This document shows, in pieces, positions 47,701 through 59,541 of a stretch of DNA of 60,000 nt (position 1 is its first letter; each line of letters opens with the position of its first letter). The stretch is from contig OU612065.1 in the NCBI GenBank assembly GCA_914767715.1, forward strand, positions 35,032,001-35,092,000. The letters run 5' to 3'. The notes beneath the pieces were generated by a model that saw only the letters and a program-made list of their open reading frames with translations, ran no database searches and had not been told where the DNA came from. Source of the DNA: Membranipora membranacea (taxonomy: Eukaryota; Bryozoa; Gymnolaemata; Cheilostomatida; Membraniporidae). Made by a program: the position numbers and the translations under genes.

Positions 47701-47830
47701 TGGGAGTTGCGGACACCACAAAGAGGTTATCAGAGACGTTTCATGGCATCCATACGAAAATAATATAGTCAGTTCAGGCTGGGATGGAAATCTTATTAAG
47801 TGGGAGTGTAACTCCCCGGATGAATGGTAG
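44748..47830 (+). CDS. DCAF11: DDB1- and CUL4-associated factor 11 (WD repeat protein 23), 549 aa
   Basis: Exons 44748-44954, 45722-45884, 46235-46465 and 46782-47830; total 1,650 bp, close to the vertebrate length. The acidic N-terminus has Glu/Asp-rich runs and SFLEVLRYLLQGG, which matches the conserved helix before the propeller. The WD40 propeller shows family-specific stretches: FLSACQDAKLRIFD, KDVGWSVLDIDCS, HEDDLSGVCFAD, DGRYLITNSKDQSIKLWDIR and DVSWHPYENNIVSSGWDGNL. Two WDxR (DWD-box) motifs, WDRR at 361-364 and WDIR at 408-411, are the kind that contact DDB1. The protein is a substrate receptor of the CUL4-DDB1 ubiquitin ligase; in worms and mammals it controls CNC/Nrf transcription factors. 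The whole propeller lies in one 1,049-bp exon. The ATG lies about 43 bp after an acceptor (TTTTTCAG). Confidence 0.96.
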
Positions 47831-48031
47831 GGTGCATACGCCATGTTATGTATTTAGATGATCTCTATGAAGGAAGTCCACAGAACACTCATAGCTGTCA
47901 CAAAAACATAGTCGTTTCCTTTTGTATTTTAGCTTTGAAATGGTCAGTGATACCCGTGTCAAGCATCAATATGTCTTGTCAATTATATTTTACTGAGTGT
48001 GTACATGTGTAGATTCATGATTCAAAAATCA

Positions 48032-48067
<36 letters not shown>

Positions 48068-48679
48068 TTACACATATTCGATGAGGGCAACAAACCGACA
48101 AACATGCAACCTGGAGCATTGAACTTATATCATTACACTGAAATCATGTGTATAGATGGTACAGATACACTTCTACATACATTTAAAACCTGTGATTCAT
48201 TTGGAAACTTTTCATTTTGGAAATTTATTTTTTATCTGCTGGTCAAACACTCTCAAATGTTGATGGCTTATACATAACTACACCCAATGAGTGGCTATAT
48301 TGTAATATATCACCAATAATCATCATCTAACTGAGTTAATGTGATATCAAATATGATTTAATATATTATCGATAACTATATTGCCATTTACTACCATTCA
48401 AAATAATTTCCCGTATAAAACTGGGCTCAAGTCGGAAATTCCAACCAATAAAAGTTTGCAAAGTTCTTATATTATTGTAAGGTATTTTCAGTAAGAAATT
48501 GGAAACAGCCCTTCTGCAAACCTAAGTCTGCATAAAAAAGGCTTAAAGAGTGACTTGCAAAGAGCCACCAAACATCTCTTGACTCAAAAATAATATTATG
48601 CACATAAGAATCTTTTGCCATTTGAAAATTTCCTGAATATATTATGCTCAAACTTTTAAAAATGATCCAAACCTCAAAC

Positions 48680-49156
48680 TCAATCTGAATTTAACAGAGA
48701 AACCAAGTGATAACTGACTTCCAAAAATTGAAACTGAGGAGAGATCATTGCTCTACACCAGCTTGTTGATGGTATTATATGGGCATTTTCACCTCCCTTG
48801 AGACTTGTTTCATACCATCCGCTATCCCTTTTGTGTAAAATTACATAATATTCAAATCCACATTTTAAACCTTGAATGTTAAACTGAGACAAAAAGACTA
48901 CAGTATGCCCTTGGCTGCCATAGCCATCCCTCCGGACCAAAGAATTGGGGTCTGTCCCAAACTCCCAGACCAGACTAATATTAAAACTGATCGATGGTAT
49001 CTGGAAAACTGGGTACTCATTATGCATGAGTAGATAACTCGTAATGCTAAACAAAGCTCTTCTGGTCAAACATCCATGCTCCGTATGACTAGCCTTGTCA
49101 TGCGGTTTTTTGGTTTGTTTAGGGAGATTAGGGAGACGCCCCAAACTAGAATCCAC
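48680..49156 (-). CDS. Unrecognised ORF (158 codons)
   Basis: This is the longest open frame in the window with no assigned family outside known exons. It reads as ordinary mixed composition (YYVILHKRDSGWYETSLKGG). Its first 25 or so codons fall inside the inverted-repeat element at 49087-49177, so the start is doubtful. No splice context or homolog is evident. It could be an exon, a transposon remnant or chance. Confidence 0.2.
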   Translation of the reverse strand: MDSSLGRLPNLPKQTKKPHDKASHTEHGCLTRRALFSITSYLLMHNEYPVFQIPSISFNISLVWEFGTDPNSLVRRDGYGSQGHTVVFLSQFNIQGLKCGFEYYVILHKRDSGWYETSLKGGENAHIIPSTSWCRAMISPQFQFLEVSYHLVSLLNSD

Positions 49157-49177
49157 GTGACAAGGCTACCGCATGAC
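49087..49177. repeat. Inverted-repeat element sharing 16 bp with the 44-bp satellite
   Basis: TAGCCTTGTCA (49090-49100) and GTCATGCGGT (49097-49106) have exact complements at 49158-49168 and 49168-49177. The right side contains CCACGTGACAAGGCTA (49153-49168), identical to the start of the satellite unit at 29156. Confidence 0.75.
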
Positions 49178-49801
49178 CACTTCATTCGCAGCCACTGAAA
49201 AATTACCTGTAGATTACCTGCACAGAGAATCACTTATTCAAAAGGCCAGTTATATAAACCTGTATTTGCACATGCTCTGCTGTTGGAATATTTGACATTT
49301 ATTAATTATCATAATTCTTTGGTACGTACAAATAATTAGTTAAGAAAACATGATAATCTTAATACGCATTATGTTATTTTTGTAATACTGTTATTTGCAA
49401 AGGCTTTATCAAAACTTAGTATTTGTACATAAAACAATTAGCAGTAATGGCAGCCATCCAAACTGGAAAAAGCATGGTGTTCAAATATTTTGACCCTAAA
49501 TATTAGATGCTCTTAACTCTAGAGCCTTGATCATGGTTTATTATTTAAATAAGAAAATAAAATGAGGCAATTCTACAACTTGCAATTGAAATGATGCTGA
49601 AATAACGTTGTTTTCTTTTTATAAAAATATGATATTATCTTAAAAGTCTAGTGATCGTTCAGAAACATGGAAGGCTTCAACCACATTAGATGAGCTATAT
49701 TTTACTATATTTGAGTGTGTAATACATAGTAATACATAGTGTTTTGTCTATGGTGTAATATCATGATAATGTGTAGGAATGAATAACTGCCATCCTATAG
49801 A

Positions 49802-52562
49802 TTAGCTTGAGCCTTTGCCTTTAGAGCGGTCAACCCGGGGCTGGATCCTGGCTTTCTTTATCTGGAACACATTAGTGATCTCCTTCCATTTCTCCATGGT
49901 TATCATATTGACTACCTGGTGACGAGGTTTATTCTGGAGTTCTCTCTCCCGACCCTCCATAGACCCGTCCACACCATATATAGTTGGCTTTATGGCTGGT
50001 AGGTTATCCTCATCTAAAGATATCTCTGCTAAACCATCCTGTGAACATCATATTTTATATATGATATGAATCTATGTTCTTTCTGCTGACTATATAACTG
50101 TAACTTTTTTCCAAGCATTTCATTTCACAACAAACAACTTCAGAGCGTGTAGAAAGTTTGGATATTTGGCCCCAAAAATGTGCTACAGCCTCATCAAATT
50201 TTCTGGGCTGACCTTTTCAAAATTTTATGTAAAAAATGCAGTTCGGCTACTTCCCTTGCACGCAAACATATACAGTGTCACAAATAAAAAAATACTTCAC
50301 TGAGCTACGCTACATTGAACACAGCCTGTAGATTTGAAGCGATAGTGAATGTATCAGGTTTTTGGCATCATTCTAGAATACTGCCTTAGGTTCATATACA
50401 GCCTGTGGCCCAGTTTCAACAGATTTTCACTCAAATTTGAGATGAGATGGTACTAATATCACTACCTTGGACATACTATCATGAAAATTTGGAGTGAAAA
50501 TCAGTTGAAACTAGGCCATGGGCAGTTTATGAACATAAGGCAGTGTTCCAAGTTAAACTGAGAACTCTTGAACGATACAAAAAGCCTTCACTTTTTCACA
50601 ATCACTTTAATCGGAGAGGCATAGAGAGTGGAGATCATACCCTGATGAGGAAGGATACATGGAACATATTCTCCACTGTAACGCCAAACGACTTCGGATC
50701 CACAACAAACTGATAGTAATCAATGGGAACTTCTACAAAACAAAGATTAAAAAATGAAGCTAGCAAGGTTATATGTTTAGGATATTTGATAAATTCAACA
50801 CCAGGCCACATAAAGACCATTATTTAAATATCTTGCAAAATGGTGCATCCCAAAGTCGGCGTGCTGTGTTTTAACATCATATACACATATTCCAATTTTC
50901 TTTGAAGGACATACAAAGGAATTTTCATGGCATTGTCAGGTACAGGAAGAATATGTAGTTCTGTATTGATGTGCTGGCCATCCCCCCAAATGGACTCAAA
51001 TATAAAATGCGCTCCTCTCACCCTCAAAAGTTTGCACTTACTTCCGTTGTGGTTATATAGATCGACAAGCTGAGGTAGAACTCGCTTAGTTACATCATGT
51101 GCTGTAGTCTCCAATGTCTCATCATCATGTACCACCTATAAATATAACAGATATATCACTGGTGAGGGAGGCGGGTGTGCATGTGACATGTAACATGTCA
51201 CACTCCTACTACAATATTTCTAATATATTGTAATAAATAAATAAAAATATTCACTAATGAAGTAACCTGGCCATGAACTGAGTTGAATTCACATTTGATA
51301 TTTTCAAAATTTTGACATTGAGAATTCTAGAAAAAAACCGATTTATCAGCTGAACAAATATTTAACAGATTTTCACTTCGCAAAGTTTAAAATCCAGTGA
51401 GACTTTACATCCTGTAGGGTAAATAGCTCCCAGGTTTCGGTACAGATATATACTGTGCACAAAGCGCATACTATTTGAATTATATCTTAGTGTTTCAGTA
51501 TGTTGTAGACAGACGCTGACCTTTTTGACATCAGTAACTTTATCTTTACTATTATCATCCTTCATTCTCTGCCTCTTCACCCTCTCCTTCTTCTGCTGAG
51601 GCTCCTTAGCAAATGAACCCAATCTGTAATGATAATATTATTGAATTATGAACCAGTATGGTATTCAGCTACGCTGATGTTTTGCAATAAGCTTTGCACG
51701 GTTTTGAGGTTACTGATGAAAATTTCACAGTGCTAATTACTAGTTAGTTTGAGCCCCAACAACTCTGCCCCCCCCCCCTTTACGCCCTCCCCCTAGTCGG
51801 CTCCATAAACAGATATGATAAATAAATATTATATTTGTAGTAATGTATATGTTCATGAGTTCATGGGTTGGCTCAAATTGCAGAACTCAAGAGATATTCT
51901 GCTTTTTGGCATTTCTTGGCAAATCATTTATTATTAGCAACCATATTTCCTCAGCACACTGATTGAAACAGTGGAATTTAATCCTATCTTTAATGTTCTG
52001 CCACCACCAATTTACTACAAACGAAGCCCAGCCCAGAGACTTACAGAAAAGAATATGTGGGAGGTTTTTTGAAGAAGCTCTGTACAGCTTTACCGAGTAG
52101 AGCCCAGTGTGGCGGCTCCAGCTCTTCTCCTGGTCCTCCCTGCAGAGTGTACGCCGTCTGTAACATAGGAAACTAATATATTATGTTTTACAATGTAATT
52201 ATTAATTATATTAATAAAATAAGATAAATAATTTAAAAATAATATATGTGTAATTTGTTTTACAGCTGTAATTATTGGTTGTGTTCATTCATACAAAATT
52301 TGTCATACAGAGGGTAAGAAGCAATGACACAATGAATTTTGAGGCAAAGACCTATCTCGAATCTTGAACCCCTTAAAATTCATTAATATAACAAGTTAAA
52401 TATGTGTATACATTGTTAGTTATTTCCATACCAGCTTGTCAGCGAACTCTTGAGCTCTGAAGTGAGTACTTTCAGTCCTCAGTTCCTGCACTTTCTTCTT
52501 ACCCAGGTAGGCTATCTGTGCTATAAACTTAGAGTCCTCAGAACCCTCCGTTGCGGTCTCAA
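49802..52562 (-). CDS. NSMCE4A: Non-SMC element 4 (SMC5/6 complex kleisin), N-terminus not found
   Basis: Exons on the minus strand: 52562-52432, 52157-52045, 51623-51521, 51135-51042, 50732-50641 and 50038-49802, about 256 residues ending in [69 protein letters not shown] and [20 protein letters not shown] follow the order of NSE4 proteins. The last block, with [20 protein letters not shown], is the C-terminal winged helix that binds SMC5. NSE4 is the kleisin bridge of the SMC5/6 complex in DNA repair. The N-terminal helical part that contacts SMC6 is missing from my model: the first exon here begins in phase 1, and an ATG exon with donor near 52770 (MFSF) is only a weak candidate. Confidence 0.9.
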
Positions 52563-52744
52563 CTACAAACAAAATACCAGTAAAAATCCAGTGATCTGCA
52601 GAAAAACATGTAGGACCAGTGATTTTTGAAATGGCAGCAGTTCATTGCTGGCCGCTGTAAAATGTTGGTATATGTATAATTTATATATGTATGCATTGAT
52701 ATCAATCTTTATCAACTTCATTTGCCCATCAAATATTATTGATT

Positions 52745-53244
52745 AAAATTATATTACCGAAAGAAAACATTGTGGTTTTCAGTTTTTATATTATAATTTT
52801 TGTTATTGGTAGTTGGCAAAATTGAAGAAAAAGTAATCTCATATCGCAAATAAATAAGCTTTTTTACCTCCCTATATATTTTAAACACTTGGAGTTTGAT
52901 AAGTTGACCAAGCTGAGACCTGGCAGGTGGCTTGTCCTGTGTTTCTTCTTACCATTGTGAAACTCTAACTATGAAAAGGCTGTAGAAATGATAGCTTTCT
53001 GCGTCACGAAAGAGCTGATATTTGCAAAACATCTACAGGCCCATGAATCTAATCGCTCTCATTTGTAAAATCATTTTTAATCAATTAACATTATTGATAC
53101 AAGATAATCAGCACTTTACAGTAGCAAAATCAAGGCATTTACCCCATTCCTCGAATAACAATTGTTGGTGCGGGGCGCGCTCAGCGTAAATTTATTCTCT
53201 TAGTGTATAAAAATTAATTCGTTTGACAAAAAACACAGCAAATC
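52745..53244 (+). promoter_or_regulatory. Duplicated promoter region of NIDO gene 1
   Basis: About 500 bp upstream of the ATG resembles 58268-58723 upstream of NIDO gene 2. The best kept block is GGCACTTTACAGTAGCAAAA-like (53111-53133 versus 58590-58612), followed by ACCCCATTCC. TATAAAA at 53206-53212 lies 33 bp before the ATG; in the second copy the matching position reads GTATCAAG. Strong retention against diverged surroundings suggests regulatory sequence. Confidence 0.55.
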
Positions 53245-56200
53245 ATGCTAATATCAGGATATTCTCATTTAGGGGTACTGCTGATCATATGGGTCTCGGG
53301 TGTGACGTTTGTCTCAACTGCAGGTATGATTGGTGTCTAAATGGCTGCATCTATATCCATATCATTTTTTGTAGATAAAGAGGTGAATCTGTCAGGTGTG
53401 CATGCTGTGATCATGAACATACTATTACTCTAGTTTTATGTGTTTTTTGGCAGTCATCGGCCCAATTGTCACATTATTCATTGTCATACACCATCAAGGG
53501 AGAGTTCAGATAATCAGTGGGTTTACAGCCCAATTTGCTGACATATAAAAAAAAATATAGTACAATGAACATTATCATATAAATTAAATTTCAGGTTACT
53601 TATTACCTTTTAAAGATTCAGTCTAGTGAACACATATTGATTGATGTGATCTCAAAGGTTGACTATGTTACAGCCTCCCAGAGGACACCACTATACCCAT
53701 ATGGTTTACAGGCTGGGGATCGAGCCGCCACCAGAAGTGATGACCATTGTGACATTGCCTATAATCAACATCTTGCTATGTTTGGCAGAAATTTTAGTCG
53801 TATTTATGTAAGTATTAACCCGCACAAAATTGATCTGCTCTGGTTTTCAAACTATTATTTTAACTTGCTGGTGCTCAGCGGGTAATCGTAATAAGCCATT
53901 CGATAGTGACAGCAAAGCTTATAATTTACAAGATTCCAAATAAATGCTATCTAGACACCAGCATTCACCTTTTTGTGCTGCAAGCCTGTTTGTAAGTTAA
54001 CTTATCTTAAGAGATATCACCTCCTGGCCAAATGAATGGTTATGTATATTAGTTTGCCTGTAGTTCGACTATTTTTTGCCCTAAAGGTAGTTTCACATAG
54101 CTGCAACCTAATCCATAATCAAAATTGTGTTATTATACTCACAGATCCTGATGATAATTTGCAAAACGAATTTAAAATATTCAACCTCACACCCGATTCC
54201 ATTGATAAAGAATTCAACAGTTACAATGTTATAAAACCAGTCTCTCTCTTTATCCATCCACATGGCATAGGATAACTCTAGTCTGAGCCCCCCCCCAGAC
54301 TTTTGCCCCCCCCACCCGATGGCCTAGGTGAACTTTTTGAGAGCCTAAATCCACAGTCAATTAGGGTTCCATATTTGCTTCCTACCCCTCCCCTTAGCCC
54401 AACTTCCAACTTCTCAGACACGAAATTCCAGGCTCAGTATGAAAGTGAATTTTAAAGTTCTTATAAAACACTTTCATACAAAAGCGAAATCATTTCAATT
54501 ATCATAAAACCTAACACTATTAACCCTAGGTTATTTATAAGCGATGTATGTGGTTGATTTCATAGTTTGAAAGCCAAAGGTCAATAAAGGTCTAGAGTAT
54601 GTCGTCTTCCTTAAATTGGTAATAACCAAAATATCTATGTTTAGTCTATCTTCAACACTATAATAACTCACAACACTTTAAAAAAGCAATTTTTGTTAAA
54701 GGGCAACCACGGTTTCGCAGCAACGCATAAATGGGTAGTAAAGAATGTGCTAAGCAGCATCAGCTTTGTGCATGATGCCATGCAAAATTCAAATTAGTTG
54801 CTGACTCTTAGCTGAGTTACACTTCAGATTAGGGGAGGTTCAAAGACATTGCTGTAATAATGATAGGCTATCCAGGCTAAATATAACAGGAAAAGGAAAC
54901 TGCTCTGCGACGTTCCATATTAGTTGAGTTTGGGCAGCACTTAAGCACCTGATTGATTAAATATTTAAAAGGTATTCTCACTGAATAATCATCCAATTTA
55001 GATTCGGTTTTTTCCCTATGCATAGGTGAAATCTGCTATCAATCGATGAGAACTTGTTTGAAACCCTGGTTGCCCTTTAATAATGTCAGTCTATGATCTG
55101 TTCAACTTCTTTCTTCTTCAGGTATGCACAAATGGAGCAATTTCATTGGATAAGTCGTACACCAAGTTTACACCACTAGCTTTCCCTTTGAACACATCAG
55201 AGCGTGCCCCACTGATATGCCCATTTTGGGCTGATGCCAATCCTGGAATAGGAGGAAATGTTTTCAGTAGGATCAGCAGGGATACAGATCTCCTTCAACA
55301 GGCGTCAGATGAAGGTTTGTGTTGGGAACCATGATGGGAAATAAATGATGAGAAGACATATAAAATTGTCCTTAGTGAAGGTAAAACCCAAGATTTGAAG
55401 GAGAATGGTCATTATTGGGACGCTGTCTGTTAGCCATTGCAGTGATGTGGCGCAGTAAAGCTGGAGATTCAGAGATGTCCTCAAAAACAGAGTTGTTTTA
55501 AGAGTTATTCAGACTTGAAAAAAATACAGAGATGATAGGAAAAATCTAGTGGTATATCCCTGGATACTAACATGACAGCTGAACGTATTCTCTTAAATTA
55601 TTGCATTTATGATGATGTACAAGTGCTAAATACAGGTAAACTTTGGGGTAGCGCTAAAACTGTTTCTGTTTCTGGTTTAGCTCATTATTTTCTGTTCTGC
55701 CCAATCGTCGAAAAACTCTTGATTAGGTAGCAATTTGATGACACAAATGATTGGCCACTGATTTTGAGGTTGAAGGGGATGAATGTGCTGGCAGTTATGT
55801 CCCAATTTGTTAGTGTTTTATGGCAGCAAGTTCGCTGAGACCATAAATTGAGCCCTCTTGATACCATAACAAGTAGGTCTACTTGTGATTTAGAACCTCA
55901 CAAAAAATATCTGATTGTTTGATATTTAAGACTACAGAAAGACCATAGCAATATATAGTCTGGCAGCTAGTTCTGCAATAGTTATGCAATATTTTGGCGC
56001 TAAGAAAAATTCCTAGCGCTTCTGGGTAAAGATTATGTGTTGTGTTAGAGAATGCCCCCTTTTACATCTATGAACGCCTAGTGCTGCACCAGTCCAACAA
56101 GCTACCGCTTCCAAAAAATTTTAATTACTGATTTTTTTCATATTTTCATTGTTAGGGACGTGGTAAACTAGTATTCATTAGAATTTAGAGTTCTCCTAAG

Positions 56201-58001
56201 TAGATAGAAGTGTTAGCTTATTGCGCATGTACAGCACTAGGCTTCGAAACCTCATAGATGAAAAAAGAGGGCCAATCTCTAACAATGCATATAATTTTTT
56301 GGTGTCAAAATATTCCATAACTATACTACAGAACTAGCCGCCAGACTATTTATTGTTTAGGTCCTTCTGTAGTCATTACAATTGTACAAGTTTGTTGAAC
56401 AGTGAAGGATGGGTATCGTACAGGAGACGATGCAAACTTCTTGGCTGAATGGATGCTGATAGCAACATGGGATAAAGTCAAAGCATATGGTACAAATGAC
56501 AACAAAGTAAGCTTTATTTGTCTTCTGTGAGGCAACAGAGTGTTTGCAACGGAACAGAATTGGTTAAGATTCTAAAATGTACTCTTGAGTTCCTAACTGC
56601 AATTTCTGGCCTTTTTTGTGTCATGTCAGACACCGTACAAATCAATTTAGTGGAGTTCGTAGTGTGGTTGAAAGAAATATGACTTCATAGTGGAAGAAAG
56701 CAATAAAAAACTTGACTTCTCTTGAGGATCCTACAACAATTGAAGGGAACTACAATATTTTTACCTTTAAAATGTTTTTTTTTATTAACAGACAAACACT
56801 TTCCAGGCAATCATAGTTTCGGACAATGTTAAATCTTTTGTGTTCTTCCTGTATGAACAAATACAATGGACGATGGGGACGTCATCAAATGGTGTGACTG
56901 CGCAGGTAAGTGTGTCCTATCGGTCCATTCTTTTTTATGACCTGCGAATGAAGCTCAGGCGACAGCAGTGTTAAAATTCACTTGACATTGACGTGAATAG
57001 TGTATCAGTGAACAGTCAATGATTTTGAACAGAGTTATGATGACCACTATATAAAGTGCCTTTATTGCAACGGTGGACAGTGAGAACTCTCATGCCATGA
57101 CTTGCTGACGCACACAAGTACCATTCGGGATACAACAATGACATGACTGACACCAAGGATGCTGACTATCCCCTCTCATCATTTTACACTTCTATTCTCC
57201 TATTCATGAGACAGTTTCCCTGTTTGAACTATCCATAGTTGCGATTCAAGAATTATCTTCACATCTTTATGAAGTATACACAGGTAAAATACAGCCTCCA
57301 AATCCCTCATTCTTCCATTGCAGGTCGGATTTGATTCGGGAGACGGAAGTAACTTCTATGCCACACCCGAGTCTCGCACAAACAGAACCATCAACATCGC
57401 CAGCCAATCTACTGTGGGAGTACCAGGTAGAATGCTTTTCAAACTTGCCGCTACCGCACCAGCTCCAACAGGCAATGAGACGTCCAGTAATGCCACACAG
57501 CCACAAGGGATAGTTTTACCAGGTATGTTATTGATACAACTAATATTATAATCATAAATTATCTATAATCATCCCACTAAACACGTAAGTATATAGAACT
57601 CAGTTCAAAACTTTTATAACGGTATATTGATACCACTCAAAATCTCAACAATTCAGCAGTGTCAACCTGGTTTTTAGAAATAAATATGCTTCTGTTTTGT
57701 CAGTAAAAAAATGAAATATTTATTTTTAGACAAGCCACTGCCAACCACTACCATTTTCTCAAACACAACCAGCGTACCACCGACATCCCAGGGGCCAGTA
57801 CTGTTCCTTTTGTCAGATATGAAGGATGAGGAACCCGATAACACCACGGATATAGTAGTGACTGTCGTGACAATAATTCTTATATTACTTGCTGCCGTTG
57901 TAACTACTTATTTTATTGTCAATAAACGCGTCAAGGTTCTCCGGGAGAGAAAACAAAGAGAGAAAAGTGAGATTCGCCGTTTCTCTTATTTAGTGACATG
58001 A
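53245..58001 (+). CDS. Type I membrane protein with a NIDO domain (364 aa)
   Basis: Exons 53245-53323, 53674-53807, 55122-55314, 56403-56506, 56792-56905, 57324-57522 and 57730-58001; total 1,095 bp with matching phases. Exon 1 encodes a signal peptide (SHLGVLLIIWVSGVTFVSTA). Exons 2-6 encode a NIDO domain as in nidogen, alpha-tectorin and mucin-4: LYPYGLQAGDRA, FGRNFSRIYVCTNGAISL, FWADANPGIGG, VKSFVFFLYEQIQWTMG and VGFDSGDGSNFYATPESRT. A short Thr/Pro/Asn-rich stalk with several N-x-T/S sites leads to one transmembrane segment at about 316-338 and a 26-residue basic tail (NKRVKVLRERKQREK). Known NIDO proteins are extracellular adhesion or matrix components. No EGF, AMOP, VWD or sushi domain is present, so this is an unusually minimal architecture. 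Ligand unknown. Confidence 0.9.
54696..55080. mobile_element. TTAA-flanked MITE, copy 3 (385 bp, reverse orientation)
   Basis: Termini TTAAAGGGCAACCACGGTTTC and CCCTGGTTGCCCTTTAA. The inside is the complement of 34744-35128. It ends 41 bp before the exon at 55122 of NIDO gene 1, immediately upstream of the polypyrimidine tract. Confidence 0.88.
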
Positions 58002-58723
58002 GTGATATCATTCTCTAACAATACACTCTTATTACATGTTTACGGCAGGGAGATTTATTAATTTACTTTTTTAGATCCGATTTTGATGAGTCAGTTTTGT
58101 GCTTCAGATTATTTTGTGTTGCTATTAGCCTTCAAAATCCATTATGTCTTGTATCATTATGTTTGTTCATGACGGTCAATTTCAAGTAAATTGGTCTGTT
58201 GCAGCAATTCAGGTTACTCACTTGTAAGTATAATATAACATTAATCATCATACTAAAATTACCAAAATAATAAAAAGATTTCAGTGTTGCGTCTTTGATT
58301 GTTACTGGCAGTTGCCAAAATATAAACAGAAATCTCCAATCTCAACAAATAACATGAATTAACTCCTTCAACGCCCCCACAAAGTAAACACTTCTTAGTT
58401 TGATAACTTCACCAAGTCAGGCCATATGTAGCGTCAGACATAAACCATAACAATTACTGCCTGTAGAAAAGAGCTTTCTGCATTACGAAAGAGCTGATAT
58501 TTACAGAAGGCCTGCAATTCAATGGATCTAATTTTATCATCATTTTAAAAATAATTTCCAATTGTAAAGACTACTTATACAAGATTATCGGCACTTTACA
58601 GTAGCAAAAACAAGGCATGACCCCATTCCACTAATAATAATCATTGGTTAAAGGCACCTCAAAGCTATTTTATTCGCTGAGTGTATCAAGAAATATTTAA
58701 TTTAATGAAAAAGATAGCTAATC
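58002..58723. other. 3' region of NIDO gene 1 and promoter region of NIDO gene 2
   Basis: A polyadenylation signal AATAAA lies at 58269-58274. From about 58268 on, the sequence resembles the upstream flank of NIDO gene 1, which marks the duplication boundary. Confidence 0.6.
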
Positions 58724-59541
58724 ATGCAACTAAAAGGATATTCTCATTTTGGGGTACTGCTGATCATCTGGATGTCGAGTGTGGCGCTGACAGGTAAGAC
58801 TACAGTAACATTCTATGTGTCAGTCATGTGTGCAAAGACCAATAACCTAATTTGCTCGTAAGGGACTTCTTGATATAGATAAGTTATGTTGGGTAAACTT
58901 TGAGTCAGTTTCATTTAAAAAATGAAAAATAAGCATCTTTTGGGCCAATCCCACTATATTTTTAACCAGCTCATTTTTTTTGGTAAGTTGTATTATTGAG
59001 TTACCCTGAAAGACTAAAAATTTCATAGGATTTTAAAAATTGCTAATACTAGATTTTGCCAGGATTTGCAATGAATAGTGTGTATCAAAAAAAGTCAGAA
59101 ATATTCATAATTATGATTGAATTCAATAGTTCTTGGCTTAGCAAAATTTAAATCTGTGTATATTTTTGTTCAGAGGGTATGGGCAAGTAGTGTGTAATCT
59201 GTGGTCATATCCAAAGTCACATGTTTGATCGTCTGGCATAAGTGAGCTGGTGGGAAATGCCAGTTCGGTTAATCGCTCGTTGACAGGTCACAAGAAAACA
59301 TGGTACTATGAATCCTGTCTTTGAAAATTTAAACTGCACAAAACTTTCTTGTTATCAATTATGATTATCCCATATACTGATGATTACAAAGGTTGACTAT
59401 GTTACAGCCTCACAGAGGACACCACTATATCCCTATGGTTTACAGGCCGGGGATCGAGCGTCCCGCAGAGCAGACGATGGTTGTGAAGTCATATATAATC
59501 AAAATCTCGCAATGTTTGGCAGAAATTTCAGTCGTCTTTAC
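58724..59541 (+). CDS. Second NIDO-domain membrane protein, first two exons only (runs off the window)
   Basis: Exon 1 (58724-58793) encodes a signal peptide (GYSHFGVLLIIWMSSVALTG) nearly identical in its core to that of the upstream copy. Exon 2 (59408-59541) has exactly the same length (134 bp) and phase as in copy 1 and encodes LYPYGLQAGDRASRRADD and NLAMFGRNFSRLY. Both exon 2 acceptors are the unusual TATGTTACAG, inside a sequence that also reads through in frame. The exon with VCTNGAI should follow beyond the window. The intact frame and donors suggest a working gene, but this cannot be verified here. Confidence 0.85.

Larger units (their letters stand above)
47831..49801. other. DCAF11 3' region and convergent intergenic space
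   Basis: A possible DCAF11 polyadenylation signal AATAAA is at 48447-48452. A (TA)n run is at 48034-48064. The rest contains one unexplained minus-strand ORF (48680-49156) and an inverted-repeat element (49087-49177). Confidence 0.5.

Noticed and set aside
53637-53673. Extension of NIDO exon 2 upstream of 53674
   Set aside because: The frame is open here in copy 1, but only an acceptor at 53671-53673 (and the equivalent in copy 2) keeps the phase with the signal-peptide exon in both genes.
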